A stretch of 43,622 nucleotides of DNA from Pseudomonas sp. Leaf48 (GCF_001421885.1 NZ_LMLH01000014.1:12377-55998), one strand, 5' to 3'; counted from the first letter of the stretch, positions 25,513 through 33,919 are shown. Numbers and translations: made by a program. Notes: generated by a model from the sequence alone, not told the origin.

Positions 25513-26423
25513 AAACCTTCAATCAGCAATTCCTCAGGCTGGTCCCCAGCGGGCGCAAGTTCGTCATCGGCATTCCGTTCCTGTGGCTGTGCCTGTTCTT
25601 CCTGTTGCCGTTCTTCCTGGTGATGAAGATCAGCTTCTCGGAAGCGGCCCTGGCCATTCCGCCCTACTCGGAGATCTACACCTACGCCGAGCAGAAATTC
25701 CAGTTGCTGCTCAACATCGGCAACTACACCTTGCTCGGCGAAGATGAGCTGTATCTCTCCGCCTACCTGGGTTCGTTGAAGGTTGCGCTGTTCAGTACGC
25801 TGATGTGCCTGGTGCTCGGCTTTCCGATGGCCTACGCGATCACCAAGGCCAGCAAGGAAGCGCAGAACGTGCTGATGCTGCTGATCATGATGCCGACCTG
25901 GACCGCGATCCTGATCCGCGTCTACGCGTGGATGGGCATCCTCAGCAACAACGGGCTGCTCAACGGCTTCCTGATGTGGACCGGGCTGACGTCGCACCCG
26001 ATCGAGATCCTCAACACCAACACCGCCGTCTATATAGGCGTGGTGTATGCCTACCTGCCGTTCATGGTGCTGCCGCTGTACGCCAACCTGGTCAAGCATG
26101 ACCAAAGCCTGCTGGAGGCTGCGTCGGATCTGGGTTCGAGCACCTTCAACAGCTTCTGGAAAATCACCGTGCCGCTGGCCAAGAACGGCATCATCGCCGG
26201 TTGCATGCTGGTGTTCATCCCGGTGGTCGGTGAGTTCGTGATTCCGGAACTGCTGGGCGGCCCGGAAACCCTGATGATCGGCCGCGTGCTGTGGCAAGAG
26301 TTCTTCAACAACCGCGACTGGCCGGTGGCGTCCGCCCTTGCAGTGGTGATGCTGTTGATCCTGATTGTGCCGATTCTGCTGTTCAACCGCAGCCAGGCCA
26401 AAGAAATGGAGGCACGGGGATGA
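25509..26423 (+). CDS. potH: Polyamine ABC importer permease 1 (PotH/SpuG-like)
   Basis: An inner-membrane permease subunit of 304 residues with about six membrane helices and a binding-protein-dependent transport signature (EAASDLGSSTFNSFWKITVPLAKNGI, the EAA loop that docks on the ATPase). It starts MKTFNQQFLRLVPSGRKFVIG in an ATGA overlap with the ATPase gene, and its own stop overlaps the second permease start. This gives a tightly coupled three-gene unit. Confidence 0.93.
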   Translation: MKTFNQQFLRLVPSGRKFVIGIPFLWLCLFFLLPFFLVMKISFSEAALAIPPYSEIYTYAEQKFQLLLNIGNYTLLGEDELYLSAYLGSLKVALFSTLMCLVLGFPMAYAITKASKEAQNVLMLLIMMPTWTAILIRVYAWMGILSNNGLLNGFLMWTGLTSHPIEILNTNTAVYIGVVYAYLPFMVLPLYANLVKHDQSLLEAASDLGSSTFNSFWKITVPLAKNGIIAGCMLVFIPVVGEFVIPELLGGPETLMIGRVLWQEFFNNRDWPVASALAVVMLLILIVPILLFNRSQAKEMEARG

Positions 26424-27304
26424 AACGTTTCGGGTTCTCAAAATTGATGCTGGTGCTCGGCCTGTCGTTTATCTACCTGCCGATGCTGATCCTGGTGATC
26501 TACTCGTTCAACGCCTCGAAGCTGGTGACGGTGTGGGGTGGCTGGTCGTTCAAGTGGTACGCCGGCCTGCTCGACAACACACAACTGATGGGCTCGGTGC
26601 TGCGCTCGCTGGAAATCGCCTGCTACACCGCGATTGCCGCCGTCGCACTGGGGACGCTGGCCGCGTTCGTCCTGACCCGCGTCACGCGCTTCAAGGGCCG
26701 CACGCTGTTCGGTGGCCTGGTCACCGCGCCGCTGGTGATGCCCGAGGTGATCACCGGTCTGTCGCTATTGCTGCTGTTCGTGGCCATGGCGCAGTTGATC
26801 GGCTGGCCGATGGAGCGTGGCATCGTCACCATCTGGATCGCCCACACCACGTTTTGTGCCGCCTATGTTGCGGTGGTAGTCTCCGCCCGCCTTCGCGAGC
26901 TGGACCTGTCCATCGAAGAAGCGGCCATGGACCTGGGTGCGAAGCCATTCAAGGTGTTTTTCCTGATCACGATTCCGATGATCGCGCCGTCACTGGCAGC
27001 CGGCGGCATGATGTCCTTCGCCCTGTCGCTGGATGACCTGGTGCTGGCCAGCTTCGTGTCCGGCCCGGGCTCCACGACCCTGCCGATGGAAGTGTTCTCG
27101 GCGGTGCGCCTGGGTGTGAAGCCAGAGATCAACGCCGTGGCCAGCCTGATTCTGTTGGCCGTATCGATCGTGACCTTCATGGTCTGGTACTTCAGCCGCC
27201 GCGCCGAAGCCAACCGTAAACGGGCGATTCAGGAAGCCATGGAGCAGACCGCCAGCGAATCCTGGCAACAACCGAAAAAGCAGATGCAGGAAGCGACGGC
27301 CTGA
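26420..27304 (+). CDS. potI: Polyamine ABC importer permease 2 (PotI/SpuH-like)
   Basis: The second permease subunit, 294 residues with about six membrane helices. The EAA loop reads EEAAMDLGAKPFKVFFLITIPMIAPSL. The start MKRFGFSKLMLVLG at 26420 overlaps the previous stop by 4 bases, and GGAGG lies 10 bases upstream. The C-terminal tail (about 265-294) is long, charged and Gln-rich. The stop is followed within 15 bases by a run of ten G and then repeat DNA before the binding-protein gene. Confidence 0.93.
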   Translation: MKRFGFSKLMLVLGLSFIYLPMLILVIYSFNASKLVTVWGGWSFKWYAGLLDNTQLMGSVLRSLEIACYTAIAAVALGTLAAFVLTRVTRFKGRTLFGGLVTAPLVMPEVITGLSLLLLFVAMAQLIGWPMERGIVTIWIAHTTFCAAYVAVVVSARLRELDLSIEEAAMDLGAKPFKVFFLITIPMIAPSLAAGGMMSFALSLDDLVLASFVSGPGSTTLPMEVFSAVRLGVKPEINAVASLILLAVSIVTFMVWYFSRRAEANRKRAIQEAMEQTASESWQQPKKQMQEATA

Positions 27305-27634
27305 GGTAACTGTGATAAGGGGGGGGGGATTGCTGTGGTAAGGGGGCTTTTGTGGCGAGGGGGCTTGTCGGACCGCCGCACCGCCCCGTTGGGCTGCGAA
27401 GCGGCCCCAAAGCGGTGTTCCATTGACACCGCACTCAGTGGTTTTTACGACTGCTGCGCAGCCGAACGGGGGCAAGCCCCCTCGCCACAAAAGCCCCCTC
27501 GCCACAGGCAAGCCCCCTCGCCACAAAAGCCCCCTCACCACAGGCAAGCCCCCCTGCCACAAAAGTCCGCGCTTGCCACAAGTGTTGTGTTCACTGTTGT
27601 GTTTTTTGAATAAAAAAGAAATGGAGTTGTACCG
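27305..27634. other. potI-potF gap filled with repeats
   Basis: This 330-bp gap contains a G10 run (27319-27328), a REP-family inverted structure and a 36-bp x 3 tandem array. The last 50 bases before potF (TTCACTGTTGTGTTTTTTGAATAAAAAAG) are AT-rich and unique and could hold a promoter for the binding protein. No gene was found. Confidence 0.6.
27332..27580. repeat. REP-family inverted array with a 36-bp tandem repeat (3 copies)
   Basis: Copies at 27473-27508, 27509-27544 and 27545-27580 (unit CAAGCCCCCTCGCCACAAAA + GCCCCCTCGCCACAGG) differ by few bases, the third being most diverged. The left arm at about 27332-27366 (GTGGTAAGGGGGCTTTTGTGGCGAGGGGGCTT) is the reverse complement of this unit, so the whole forms a large hairpin. 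An inner block at 27381-27408 (CGCCCCGTTGGGCTGCGAAG...) is nearly identical to 38314-38341. Confidence 0.85.
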
Positions 27635-28732
27635 ATGAAAATGTTTGGCAGGACTCTGCTGACACTGTCCTTATTGGGCGCGATTACCACCGGCGCCCAG
27701 GCCAATGACAAGGTTCTGCGCGTCTACAACTGGTCGGACTACATCGCCCCGGACACCGTCAAAAAGTTCGAGGACGAGACGGGCATCCAGGTGACCTACG
27801 ATGTCTTCGACAGCAACGAAACCCTCGAGGCTCGCCTGCTGGCGGGCAAATCCGGCTACGACATCGTCGTGCCGTCCAACAGCTTCCTGGCCAAGCAGAT
27901 CAAGGCCGGTGTCTATCAGGAACTGGACAAGTCGAAGCTGTCGAACTGGAAAAACCTCAACCCGGTCCTGCTGAAAAACGCATCGGCCAGCGACCCGGAC
28001 AATGCCCACGCGATCCCGTACATGTGGGGTTCGATCGGCATCGGTTTCAATCCGCAGAAGGTCAAGGAAGTGCTCGGCGCCGACGCCCCGACCAACTCCT
28101 GGGACCTGTTGTTCAAGCCGCAGAACGCCGAGAAGCTCAAAGCCTGCGGCATCAGCTTCCTCGATTCGCCGACCGAAATGATCCCGACAGCCCTGCACTA
28201 CCTGGGCTACCCGGTGAACGACCAGGACAAACAGCACATCGCCGAAGCCGAGGCGCTGTTCATGAAGATTCGTCCGAACGTGGCGTACTTCCATTCCTCG
28301 AAATACATCTCGGACCTTGCCAACGGCAACATCTGCGTGGCCGTCGGTTACTCCGGCGACGTGCTGCAGGCCAAGGCTCGCGCCCAGGAAGCCGGGGACA
28401 AGGTGAAGATCGACTACAGCATCCCCAAAGAAGGTGCCGCCAGCTTCTACGACATGCTCGCCATCCCGCGCGATGCCGCCAACGTCGACAACGCCTACCT
28501 GTTCATGAACTTCCTGATGCGCCCCGACGTGATTGCCGACATCACCAACAATATCGGCTACAGCAACGCCAACGCGGCGGCGACCCCTCTGGTTGACGAA
28601 GCGATCCGCAACGATCCGGGCTCTTACCCGCCGCAGGCGGTGATGGCCACGCTCTATGCCGTGCCGGACCAGCCGATAGCCATCCAGCGCATCATGACCC
28701 GGGGTTGGACCAAGGTGAAGCTGGGCAAGTAA
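27635..28732 (+). CDS. potF: Periplasmic polyamine-binding protein (PotF/SpuD-like)
   Basis: This protein delivers putrescine or a related polyamine to the ABC importer. The 365-residue protein has a signal peptide [23 protein letters not shown] (cleaved at about 23/24). The family start [14 protein letters not shown] is at about 27-40, followed by the [13 protein letters not shown] and [12 protein letters not shown] segments. Phe271 in AASFYDM lies near the position where, as I recall, SpuD has Phe and SpuE has Trp; this hints at putrescine rather than spermidine. GGAG lies before the ATG. It is separated from potI by 330 bp of repeats. Confidence 0.92.
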   Translation: MKMFGRTLLTLSLLGAITTGAQANDKVLRVYNWSDYIAPDTVKKFEDETGIQVTYDVFDSNETLEARLLAGKSGYDIVVPSNSFLAKQIKAGVYQELDKSKLSNWKNLNPVLLKNASASDPDNAHAIPYMWGSIGIGFNPQKVKEVLGADAPTNSWDLLFKPQNAEKLKACGISFLDSPTEMIPTALHYLGYPVNDQDKQHIAEAEALFMKIRPNVAYFHSSKYISDLANGNICVAVGYSGDVLQAKARAQEAGDKVKIDYSIPKEGAASFYDMLAIPRDAANVDNAYLFMNFLMRPDVIADITNNIGYSNANAAATPLVDEAIRNDPGSYPPQAVMATLYAVPDQPIAIQRIMTRGWTKVKLGK

Positions 28733-28785
28733 TTCGCACAATAATTGCGCGGTACCTGACGCCCCGATCGCGAGCAGGCTCGCTC

Positions 28786-29040
28786 CACAGTTTGATCTTC
28801 AGTGATCACAAAAAATCATGGCAGGCAAACAATCCCTGTGGGGGCTGGCCTGCCGGCGATGGCGGTGTGTCAGTCACCCTTGATGCTGGATGTGCCGGCC
28901 TAATCGCCAGCAGGCTAGCTCCCACAGTTTGATCTTCAGTGAACTCAAAAAATCATGGCAGGCAAACAATCCCTGTGGGAGCTGGCCTGCCGGCGATGGC
29001 GGTGTTTCAGTCACCCATGATGCTGGATGTGCCGGCCTGC
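28786..29040. repeat. 137-bp tandem repeat (about 1.9 copies) containing REP cores
   Basis: Copy 1 is 28786-28922 and copy 2 runs from 28923 to about 29040, with only a handful of differences. Each unit reads CACAGTTTGATCTTCAGTG, then AATCATGGCAGGCAAACAAT, then a REP core (CCTGTGGGAGCTGGCCTGCC) and a second, inverted core (CGCCAGCAGGCTAGCTCCCA). Related units occur at 43338-43622 and, more diverged, at 14132-14224. Confidence 0.85.
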
Positions 29041-29167
29041 TCGCGAAGAGGCCATCACATACAACAGATACTCGCCCTACCGTTTTCCGTTCCCGCAGCG
29101 CCTTACCACCGCTGCCTCTCCTGCAGAAGAACGGCCTCACCTGGCTCCCTCGGTCAAGGTGAAGTTT

Positions 29168-29189
29168 GGCGCCCTCGGGCGCCTTTTTT
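29168..29189 (+). terminator. Intrinsic terminator on the plus strand
   Basis: GGCGCCC-TC-GGGCGCC is followed by six T. It reads on the plus strand, 436 bases past potF, and lies just before the thpR stop of the opposite strand. It may end the long potF transcript or a short unannotated RNA starting in the unique stretch at about 29040-29167. Confidence 0.8.
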
Positions 29190-29196
29190 ATGGCTA

Positions 29197-29736
29197 TCAG
29201 GTACAACCAAGCGGCCATTCGGCCAGCGCCCGGTAGCGACCCTTGTGGGATTCGAACAGGGTGAAGCGGTCAGCGCGCAGGAAGAACTCCGGCGGCTCCG
29301 AGGATTCCGGCAGCGGCGCGCGAAAGTCACGCATCAGGGTCAGATGCGGCCGATACTCACGCGGTGTTTCTTCCAGTGCAAACGGCAACATCGCCTGTTC
29401 CAGGTCATACACCAGCCGCAGCAATGAAGGTGGCGCCTGCCCCGCCGCCAGCACCAATGCCCCTGCCTTGCGCCAGACATCCAGCCGATCAAGCAACACC
29501 GTCAGCGACTCCCCCGGCGTGCGAACCTTTGCCGCGGCAGCGCAGATGTCGGCGATCTGCGCCACGCCGACCGAACCCAGAAATTTCAGGGTCAGGTGAA
29601 AGTTCTCCACCGGCACCGGTCGTCCATCGCGCAGATGCAACTCGCCGCGCCATTGAGCGATTGCCCGGCGTTGGCCTGGTGCGCAGTTCAACGCAAAAAA
29701 CAGGCGTTTAAACGGCTCACGGGATTCCTCGGTCAT
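29197..29736 (-). CDS. thpR: RNA 2',3'-cyclic phosphodiesterase (ThpR/LigT)
   Basis: 2H-phosphoesterase family; opens 2',3'-cyclic phosphate ends of RNA. The 179-residue protein starts MTEESREPFKRLFFAL at 29736 with AGGAGGTGA upstream; the longer open frame is rejected. The two catalytic HxT motifs are HLTLKFLG (about 44-51) and HLTLMRDF (about 135-142). The length matches the family. It is divergent from the small gene at 29858. Confidence 0.92.
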   Translation of the reverse strand: MTEESREPFKRLFFALNCAPGQRRAIAQWRGELHLRDGRPVPVENFHLTLKFLGSVGVAQIADICAAAAKVRTPGESLTVLLDRLDVWRKAGALVLAAGQAPPSLLRLVYDLEQAMLPFALEETPREYRPHLTLMRDFRAPLPESSEPPEFFLRADRFTLFESHKGRYRALAEWPLGCT

Positions 29737-29857
29737 ACCGGTCACCTCCTGGAAAGACACTTGAGTGTACAAAATACATCCGCATCGACAAGCGCATTTC
29801 TGGCGCCACCGGGCATGGGCGTTATAGTTCAAAGGTGCCGATAAACTGGAGGGGGCA

Positions 29858-30052
29858 ATGCGACAGATCATCAGCAAAGAGCCATGGTGGGCCACGCCGC
29901 CCGAGCCCGGCCAGGACGAACTCAAGCTGGACTGGGGCTGGCTGGTGCATTACAGCGAAGGTGAACCACGCTTCGAATTCATCCGCGAGCGACCGACGGA
30001 CGACGAAATCCAACAGCGCAAGAGTTGCAGGATCACCCCGGCGCCGGAGTGA
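29858..30052 (+). CDS. Small hypothetical protein (64 residues)
   Basis: A GGAGGGGG ribosome site precedes the ATG by 3-5 bases. The 64-residue protein is acidic and Trp-rich (EPWWATPPEPG, LDWGWLVHY) and contains FEFIRERPTDDEIQQRK. It is not exported and has no membrane segment. No function is recognised. It is convergent with the DUF1428 gene, whose stop lies 12 bases away. Confidence 0.65.
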   Translation: MRQIISKEPWWATPPEPGQDELKLDWGWLVHYSEGEPRFEFIRERPTDDEIQQRKSCRITPAPE

Positions 30053-30064
30053 TCCCAATCAGCC

Positions 30065-30418
30065 TCAGGCCTGGAGCAGAATGTTGAAACCACCGTACAC
30101 CATTCGCTGGCCATCGAACGGCATTGGATTGACGTCCGCCTGCATGCGCGGGTCTTCCATCATTTTGTTCATCCCGGCGTCACGGGTGGCCTTGTCCGGC
30201 CAGATCAGCCAGCCAAAGGCCACGGTTTCGTCCGCCTTGAGTTTCACCGCCAGGGGAAACGACGTCACCTTGCCATCAGGCACATCGTCACCCCAGCATT
30301 CGACGACGCTGAGTGCGCCGTTTTCCTTGAATATCTCGGCGGCAATTGTGGCGTGTTTGAGGTATTGCTCGCGATTGGCGGTAGGTACGGCTGCGATAAA
30401 ACCATCAACGTAGGACAT
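30065..30418 (-). CDS. DUF1428 family protein
   Basis: A 117-residue cytoplasmic protein beginning MSYVDGFIAAVPTANREQY and containing VVECWGDDVPDGKVTSFPLAV, FGWLIWPDKATRDAG and DGQRMVYGGF near the C-terminus. These match the DUF1428 (dimeric alpha-beta barrel) family of unknown role. CCAAGGAGAA lies upstream of the ATG. It lies 16 bases downstream of the lipoprotein gene on the same strand, so the two may form an operon. Confidence 0.88.
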   Translation of the reverse strand: MSYVDGFIAAVPTANREQYLKHATIAAEIFKENGALSVVECWGDDVPDGKVTSFPLAVKLKADETVAFGWLIWPDKATRDAGMNKMMEDPRMQADVNPMPFDGQRMVYGGFNILLQA

Positions 30419-30434
30419 GAGTGTTCTCCTTGGG

Positions 30435-31502
30435 TCATGGGGTGTTCTGCTGGTTAGTCGATACGGGTGGACTCCAATCGACAGTAGCTGCGTTCAACCC
30501 GACCGGCGGTTCGCTACGATCCGCCAGGTTGCCTTCGATCTGCGCCGCCAAATACAACGTGCCGGCCATAACCCCACTGGTCGGGTTTTTCACCAGCTTC
30601 ATCCAGGCCTTGTCGAACGTGTTGCCCAGGCTGCTGCGGATCAGCGCCTCGCTGTCCGGCCGGTCGTTGGCCCGGATAATCGCGCGAATGGCCGCGACCC
30701 CTACCGTGATCAAGCCTCCGGCCAGTTTGCCGGCCGCCGCCGCCACAGCGCTGGCTGCCCCGCGCGGGGCCATTTCGGCCTCTATGCGCTGGCTGGCGCG
30801 CTTGGCCACGGGGGCCATGGCGGTGTCGGTGGAATCGACCCCTCTATCGCCACCGGCCTTATGGACCTTGTCGACCAGCGCCGCATAGGCCGGCAACGTG
30901 CTCAACGGTTCGGTGCGCACCACCTGATACAACGACGCATCCCGCGCCGGGGGCGGCCCGAGGGCGATAGCGGGGACTTTCTGCAGGCGACCATTTAGCT
31001 GGGCCATCGGCACGCCGTGGCGCCGGGAGATTTTTCCCATTTCCTCTTTGAGAATGTCGACATAGAACTCCATCGACTTATTGAGAATCGCGTCGGGGTC
31101 GATCTCCAGCGCCGCGGGTGCCAGCACCTTCTCCTGATACGCCTCCAGCAGGTACGCCGCCAGTCGCTTGGCCGACGCATCCTGTTCGCCCTGGGAGCTG
31201 ATGGAGTACCAACTGACCTTCATCGACAGCCATTCCTGGGTCCAGTAACTGCTGAACCAGGGAATGAAGTTCTCTTCGGTGAGCTCATAGACCCGAGTGC
31301 GCCAGTAGTCCATGGAGCCACGCGCATAGATGGTTGTCTGCTCGGTGGCCAATTGCGACGCCGCGACAATTTCCCGGTCCACCTGCTGCCAGGTACTGGG
31401 CGAAACCACAACCGGCGGCGGTGCCAGCACCTGCGCACGTTCAGGCGTGGCGCAGCCCGCCAATACCACCAACACGGCGACGATCAGCGAACGCAGGTTC
31501 AA
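30435..31502 (-). CDS. Lipoprotein of unknown function
   Basis: A 355-residue protein starting at a TTG codon (31502) with AGGAAA upstream; no in-frame ATG lies nearby. The signal ends in a lipobox VVLAGC (Cys at about 17), followed by Ala, so outer-membrane sorting is expected. Residues about 80-180 are helical and Trp/Tyr-rich. An Ala/Gly-rich hydrophobic stretch (AASAVAAAAGKLAGGLITVGVAAI, about 270-295) follows and could be a membrane-active helix. The C-terminus is Pro-rich. No family is recognised with confidence. Confidence 0.75.
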   Translation of the reverse strand: MNLRSLIVAVLVVLAGCATPERAQVLAPPPVVVSPSTWQQVDREIVAASQLATEQTTIYARGSMDYWRTRVYELTEENFIPWFSSYWTQEWLSMKVSWYSISSQGEQDASAKRLAAYLLEAYQEKVLAPAALEIDPDAILNKSMEFYVDILKEEMGKISRRHGVPMAQLNGRLQKVPAIALGPPPARDASLYQVVRTEPLSTLPAYAALVDKVHKAGGDRGVDSTDTAMAPVAKRASQRIEAEMAPRGAASAVAAAAGKLAGGLITVGVAAIRAIIRANDRPDSEALIRSSLGNTFDKAWMKLVKNPTSGVMAGTLYLAAQIEGNLADRSEPPVGLNAATVDWSPPVSTNQQNTP

Positions 31503-31685
31503 GATCGTGGTTTCCTGCAGTCTTCACCGCACGGTATGTTCGGTGATCAGAATCTTCTGTTTCAGTATAGGCGCCGGCTTACCGGGCAACGAGCCAGCCG
31601 GGACTCCACCCGCGCCCTGGTTTCATCAGCGGCGCGCATTGAGCCCGGGGTGTGCTCCCGTCTGGGCAGCGGTCCGCCGATTGGC

Positions 31686-31922
31686 TTATAACGTCCTCTG
31701 GCTATTGCCGATACCTTTGGCAATATCGACCCCCCAGTCCAGCGCGGCCTCCATGTCCAGCATGTGGGGCTTGGGGTCGTGGTTCTCTTCGATGACCTTG
31801 CCGCCCGGCCCGTAGACCCCGATAAACATCCCCAATGACCCGTCGCGCAGGATCTCGGCCTTGACCTCGATCTTGCATCCGTTGGACAACGTCTCCCTGT
31901 GGACCAGATGGCGTTCAGTCAT
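31686..31922 (-). CDS. Small hypothetical protein (78 residues)
   Basis: Starts MTERHLVHRETLSNGCKIEV with GGGAGGAA upstream. The protein is soluble, with alternating strands (IEVKAEILRDGSLGMFIGVYGPGGKVI) and an acidic C-terminal helix (HMLDMEAALDWGVDIAKGI). It has no signal or membrane segment. Not recognised. It is divergent from the glycolate/lactate permease gene; the 180-bp gap holds that gene's promoter. Confidence 0.65.
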   Translation of the reverse strand: MTERHLVHRETLSNGCKIEVKAEILRDGSLGMFIGVYGPGGKVIEENHDPKPHMLDMEAALDWGVDIAKGIGNSQRTL

Positions 31923-32101
31923 CGCTGCATTCCTCCCGTTGCTGGATTCAAAAGCCTATCCGCCATGCTAGCTCAGCCCCCCGAAACGCGCCGATGCGCT
32001 GGACCGGAGGGCTTTTCTTGCACAAACGCAATGCCACCTATACTCAGAACCACTTCCCCCATGGGGCCTGCATTTCCAACAATAAAAAGCAGAGGTGGAA
32101 C

Positions 32102-33865
32102 ATGGTCTGGCAGCAAGTCTACGATCCATTCGGCAACCCGGTGCTTTCAACCCTCATGGCGGCTGTGCCGGTGGTGGTGATGCTGGCAGCCCTGGCTTTC
32201 TTTCACATCAAGGCGCACCTGGCGGCGTTGCTTGCCCTGGCGTCAGCCCTGCTGATCGCGATCTTCGCTTTCGGCATGCCGGCGGACATGGCCGGCTCTG
32301 CGGCCCTGTACGGTGCGGCCAATGGCTTGCTGCCCATCGGCTGGATTGTCTTGAACATCATTTTCCTGCACCGCCTGACCACCGAAAACGGTTCGTTCAA
32401 GGTGCTGCAGGATTCCCTGGCACGCATCACCGACGATCGTCGATTGCAGCTGCTGCTGATCGCCTTCTGTTTTGGCGCCTTTTTCGAAGGCGCGGCGGGG
32501 TTCGGCACCCCGGTGGCGGTGACCGGAGCCATTCTGATCGGACTGGGCTTTTCACCGCTGGCCGCGTCGGGCCTGGCATTGATCGCCAATACCGCGCCTG
32601 TTGCATTCGGTGCGCTGGGCACGCCGATCATTACCCTGGCCAAGGTCACCGGGCTCGATGAAATGGAGCTGTCGATGATGGTGGGTCGACAACTGCCGTT
32701 CTTCTCGGTGCTGGTGCCGTTCTGGTTGATCTGGGCCTTCGCCGGCTGGCGCAAGATGCTGGAAATCTGGCCGGCCATCCTGGTCGCCGGGGTCAGCTTC
32801 GCCATCCCGCAGTTCCTCGTATCCAACTATCACGGGCCGATGCTGGTGGACGTGATTGCTGCGCTGATTTCCATGGCCTGCCTGACCGGTTTCCTTAAAG
32901 TCTGGAAGCCCGCCACGGTGCACACCTCAGCGGCGCTTAGCGGGCGAGTCGACAACTCGAAAATCGACGACGAACACGATGAGAAACCCGTAGCCAGTGC
33001 AACCTTCGCCAGCGATGCCAAACCGGCGGTGATGCGCGCGTGGATGCCGTGGATCATCCTCACCGTCTTCGTATTCATCTGGGGCACCCAGGGCTTCAAG
33101 AATAAATTCGATACTCGCCCGGCGATCGATCCGCAGACCAGCGCCGCCAGGCTTGACCCTCAGGGCAAACCCATGCGTGAAGCCAATCCGGTCTTCGCCC
33201 CGGTGCTGACCTTCACCACCATTCACCAGCAAATCGAAAAAGTCCCGCCCGTGGTGCCAGCAGCGAAAACTGAAGAAGCGATCTACAAATTCACCTGGTT
33301 TACCTCCACCGGCAGCGGCATCCTGCTGGCGGCGATCGTCGGTGGGTTGCTGATGGGCTACTCCATCCCGCAACTGATTCACCAATACTTGCGAACCCTG
33401 TGGGTGGTGCGTTTTTCCTTGATCACCATTGTGGCGATGCTTGCCCTGGGCTTTCTCACCCGTTACTCGGGCCTGGACGCCACCATGGGCCTGGCCTTCG
33501 CCGCGACGGGGGTCTTCTATCCCATGTTCGGCACCCTGCTCGGCTGGCTCGGCGTGGCCCTGACCGGTTCGGACACGGCCTCCAATGTGCTGTTCGGCGG
33601 TTTGCAACGGGTGACGGCTGAACAACTGGGCATCAGCCCTGTCCTGATGGCCGCCGCCAACAGCTCCGGCGGGGTCATGGGCAAGATGGTCGATGCCCAG
33701 TCCATCGTGGTCGCCTCCACGGCCACCCGCTGGTACGGCCATGAAGGGGAAATCCTGCGCTACGTGTTCTTCCACTCCATTGTGCTGGCGATCCTGGTCG
33801 GTGGCCTGGTGACGTTGCAGGCCTACGTCGCACCGTTCAGCCACATGGTGGTAGGCGGGCATTGA
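32102..33865 (+). CDS. glcA: L-lactate/glycolate permease (LldP/GlcA family)
   Basis: An inner-membrane 2-hydroxyacid:H+ symporter of 587 residues. It begins MVWQQVYDPFGNPVLSTLMAA, as LctP-family proteins do, at an ATG preceded by AGAGGTGG; the 36-codon upstream extension is unlikely. Family motifs include FCFGAFFEGAAGFGTPVAVTGAILIGLGFSP and ALTGSDTASNVLFGGLQ. About 13 membrane helices are visible. LldP and GlcA are close paralogues; glcA is favoured because glcDEFG follow 167 bases downstream. A clear terminator sits between them, so the two units may be expressed separately. Confidence 0.85.
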   Translation: MVWQQVYDPFGNPVLSTLMAAVPVVVMLAALAFFHIKAHLAALLALASALLIAIFAFGMPADMAGSAALYGAANGLLPIGWIVLNIIFLHRLTTENGSFKVLQDSLARITDDRRLQLLLIAFCFGAFFEGAAGFGTPVAVTGAILIGLGFSPLAASGLALIANTAPVAFGALGTPIITLAKVTGLDEMELSMMVGRQLPFFSVLVPFWLIWAFAGWRKMLEIWPAILVAGVSFAIPQFLVSNYHGPMLVDVIAALISMACLTGFLKVWKPATVHTSAALSGRVDNSKIDDEHDEKPVASATFASDAKPAVMRAWMPWIILTVFVFIWGTQGFKNKFDTRPAIDPQTSAARLDPQGKPMREANPVFAPVLTFTTIHQQIEKVPPVVPAAKTEEAIYKFTWFTSTGSGILLAAIVGGLLMGYSIPQLIHQYLRTLWVVRFSLITIVAMLALGFLTRYSGLDATMGLAFAATGVFYPMFGTLLGWLGVALTGSDTASNVLFGGLQRVTAEQLGISPVLMAAANSSGGVMGKMVDAQSIVVASTATRWYGHEGEILRYVFFHSIVLAILVGGLVTLQAYVAPFSHMVVGGH

Positions 33866-33883
33866 GCCTGATTGCGCCACTTT

Positions 33884-33919
33884 CCACGCCCGGGCCGAAT
33901 CGCCCGGGCGTGGCATTTT
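33884..33919 (+). terminator. Terminator after the permease gene
   Basis: Stem CCACGCCCGGGC (33884-33895) and its inverse (33902-33913) flank a 6-base loop and are followed by CATTTT. It lies 18 bases past the permease stop and before glcD. Confidence 0.8.

Larger units (their letters stand above)
28733..29196. other. potF-thpR gap: repeats, then a unique tail with terminator
   Basis: This 464-bp gap contains two tandem repeat units (28786-29040), then about 125 unique bases ending in a plus-strand terminator (29168-29189) 8 bases before the convergent thpR stop. No protein frame here has a ribosome site and a family match. Confidence 0.6.

Noticed and set aside
27473..27580. CRISPR-like direct repeats
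   Set aside because: Three adjacent 36-bp units have no spacers between them; this is a plain tandem array of REP-derived sequence.
27335..27638. Short frames of 60-90 codons in the potI-potF gap
   Set aside because: They are translations of REP repeats (peptides such as PPRHKSPLATGK); repeated DNA, not genes.
28705..29427. Plus-strand frames of 75-162 codons between potF and thpR
   Set aside because: They run through repeat units and into thpR antisense; no ribosome site or family match.
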